From: Planctomycetales bacterium
Lineage (GTDB): Bacteria; Planctomycetota; Phycisphaerae; SM23-33
Length of the DNA: 6,202 bases
NCBI GenBank assembly: GCA_030631125.1
Contig: DAOVLS010000151.1
Coordinates: 1-6,202 of the forward strand
Direction of reading: 5' to 3'
Position numbers and translations under genes: made by a program. Shown in pieces: positions 5,299 to 6,202 of this stretch (position 1 is the first letter of the stretch; every line of letters starts with the position of its first letter). The notes beneath the pieces were generated by a model. The model saw only the letters and a list, made by a program, of their open reading frames with translations, made no database searches and had not been told where the DNA came from.

Positions 5299-6202
5299 TC
5301 ATACATCAAAAATCTTGCCGGGGTTGAGAATGTTGTTCGGGTCCATCGCACGCTTGACGGACCGCAGCATATCGAGATAAGCATCCGAGACGACCAGGGA
5401 CATATATCCCTTCCTCTTGTGCCCGATACCGTGCTCGCCGCTGATCGTCCCGCCGAGACCGGCAGCCAGTTTGTACAACTCGGTCAGCACCTCAGGCAGC
5501 ACCTTTTTCCATTTCTCCGCAGGCCAGTCCGGATTCATCACGACGCGAGTGTGCATGTTCCCGTCGCCGGCGTGGCCGTAACAGGGAATCTGCACGCCGT
5601 ACTTATCGGCAATCAGGCCCATCCCCGAAACCAAAGCGGGAATCTCGGCTATCGGAACCACCAAATCCTCGCTGCTCTGATAGCGGGTTACTATGCCGTA
5701 TGCCTCCCCGATGTTCCGGCGGACCTTCCAGATCCGTTCGCTCGTCGTGAAATTGTCAGCCACATAGACTTCTATCGCCCCGGCCTCCAGGCACATCTCG
5801 CCGATGGCTTCATACTCTCGCTCAACCTGCCCGACATCCGAGCCGTCCACCGTTATCAGAAGCATAGCACCGGCCCGTTCGTAAGGAATCGTCTCGTTCA
5901 AATATTCGCACGATGCCCGAACCGAACTGCGGTCCATGAACTCTATCGCTGTCGGAATTATCCCGCCGCCGGTCATTATCTTCGGAACGGCCTCAATGGC
6001 CTGCTCCGCAGTCTCAAACAAACAAAGCAAATCAACGCTGGCCGTCGGCAACGGCATCAGTTTCAGCGTTATCTGCGTGAATATCCCAAGCGTCCCCTCA
6101 GACCCGACTAACAGGGCGATGAGGTTGTAACCCGTAACGTCCTTGACCAACTTGCCGCCAAGCCGGACGATCTCGCCCGTCGGCGTTACGACCTCCAGGC
6201 CC
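5299..6202 (-). CDS. glcD: GlcD-type FAD-linked oxidase (glycolate oxidase subunit GlcD / D-lactate dehydrogenase family), N-terminus beyond window
   Basis: C-terminal 300 residues of a VAO/PCMH-family flavoprotein that oxidises a 2-hydroxyacid such as glycolate or D-lactate. The frame stays open to the window edge: GLEVVTPTGEIVRLGG precedes LVKDVTGYNL (18-27) and GSEGTLGI (33-40), the end of the FAD-binding domain. The C-terminal substrate domain follows, with RRNIGEA at 161-167, EDLVVPIAEIP at 178-188, GHAGDGNMH at 209-217 (H210 and H217, the metal-binding pair), SGEHGIG at 254-260, and the family ending MDPNNILNPGKIF at 286-298. Full GlcD proteins are about 460-480 residues, so roughly a third is missing to the right. 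The TTG at 6150 is an internal leucine codon, not a start. No GlcE or GlcF (FeS) partner lies downstream, so the specific substrate cannot be settled here; the symbol denotes the family. Confidence 0.9.
   Translation of the reverse strand, partial: GLEVVTPTGEIVRLGGKLVKDVTGYNLIALLVGSEGTLGIFTQITLKLMPLPTASVDLLCLFETAEQAIEAVPKIMTGGGIIPTAIEFMDRSSVRASCEYLNETIPYERAGAMLLITVDGSDVGQVEREYEAIGEMCLEAGAIEVYVADNFTTSERIWKVRRNIGEAYGIVTRYQSSEDLVVPIAEIPALVSGMGLIADKYGVQIPCYGHAGDGNMHTRVVMNPDWPAEKWKKVLPEVLTELYKLAAGLGGTISGEHGIGHKRKGYMSLVVSDAYLDMLRSVKRAMDPNNILNPGKIFDV

Noticed and set aside
5419..6111. Plus-strand open frame of 230 codons
   Set aside because: Antisense to the conserved GlcD-type oxidase; the translation shows no family motif and is a shadow frame.
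1..6202. CRISPR, defence island, toxin-antitoxin, prophage or transposase genes
   Set aside because: No regular spaced repeats, no small coupled gene pair and no recombinase or nuclease motif are present; the four genes account for nearly all the sequence.

Overview
The window holds four genes, all read from the minus strand. In order of transcription they are: the C-terminal part of a GlcD-type FAD-linked oxidase (runs off the right edge), a very large secreted multidomain LamG/FN3/beta-helix protein, an LL-diaminopimelate aminotransferase-like enzyme, and the N-terminal part of FolK (runs off the left edge). The DNA is moderately GC-rich. The giant modular LamG plus carboxypeptidase-regulatory-like plus beta-helix exoprotein, the DapL-type lysine/peptidoglycan enzyme and the short palindromic repeats in the spacers together suggest a Planctomycetota (Phycisphaerae-like) or other PVC-group bacterium, probably environmental. 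That placement is an inference from gene style; no rRNA or marker search was possible.

Layout from right to left: 6202-5299 glcD-like oxidase, no start in the window; 5298-5155 a 144-bp spacer with a perfect GC-rich hairpin, a credible sigma70-type promoter embedded in a 9-bp inverted repeat, and a clear ribosome binding site; 5154-1636 the secreted protein (1172 residues), built from a duplicated LamG + carboxypeptidase-regulatory-like + FN3 module followed by a right-handed beta-helix; a 10-bp gap in which the dapL Shine-Dalgarno overlaps the previous stop codon; 1625-459 dapL; 458-367 a 92-bp spacer almost entirely made of two inverted copies of a GTAG-headed palindrome (REP/BIME-like); 366-1 folK.

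The oxidase, DapL and FolK are ordinary metabolism (2-hydroxyacid oxidation, lysine/peptidoglycan precursor synthesis, folate synthesis). The large surface or secreted protein sits between them with its own promoter but is tightly coupled to dapL, so dapL appears to be expressed at least partly from the exoprotein's promoter. No CRISPR array, tRNA, rRNA, insertion sequence or obvious defence system is visible. The most interesting items are the REP-like inverted pair with a 10-nt internal deletion in one copy, the duplicated exoprotein, and the symmetrical promoter.
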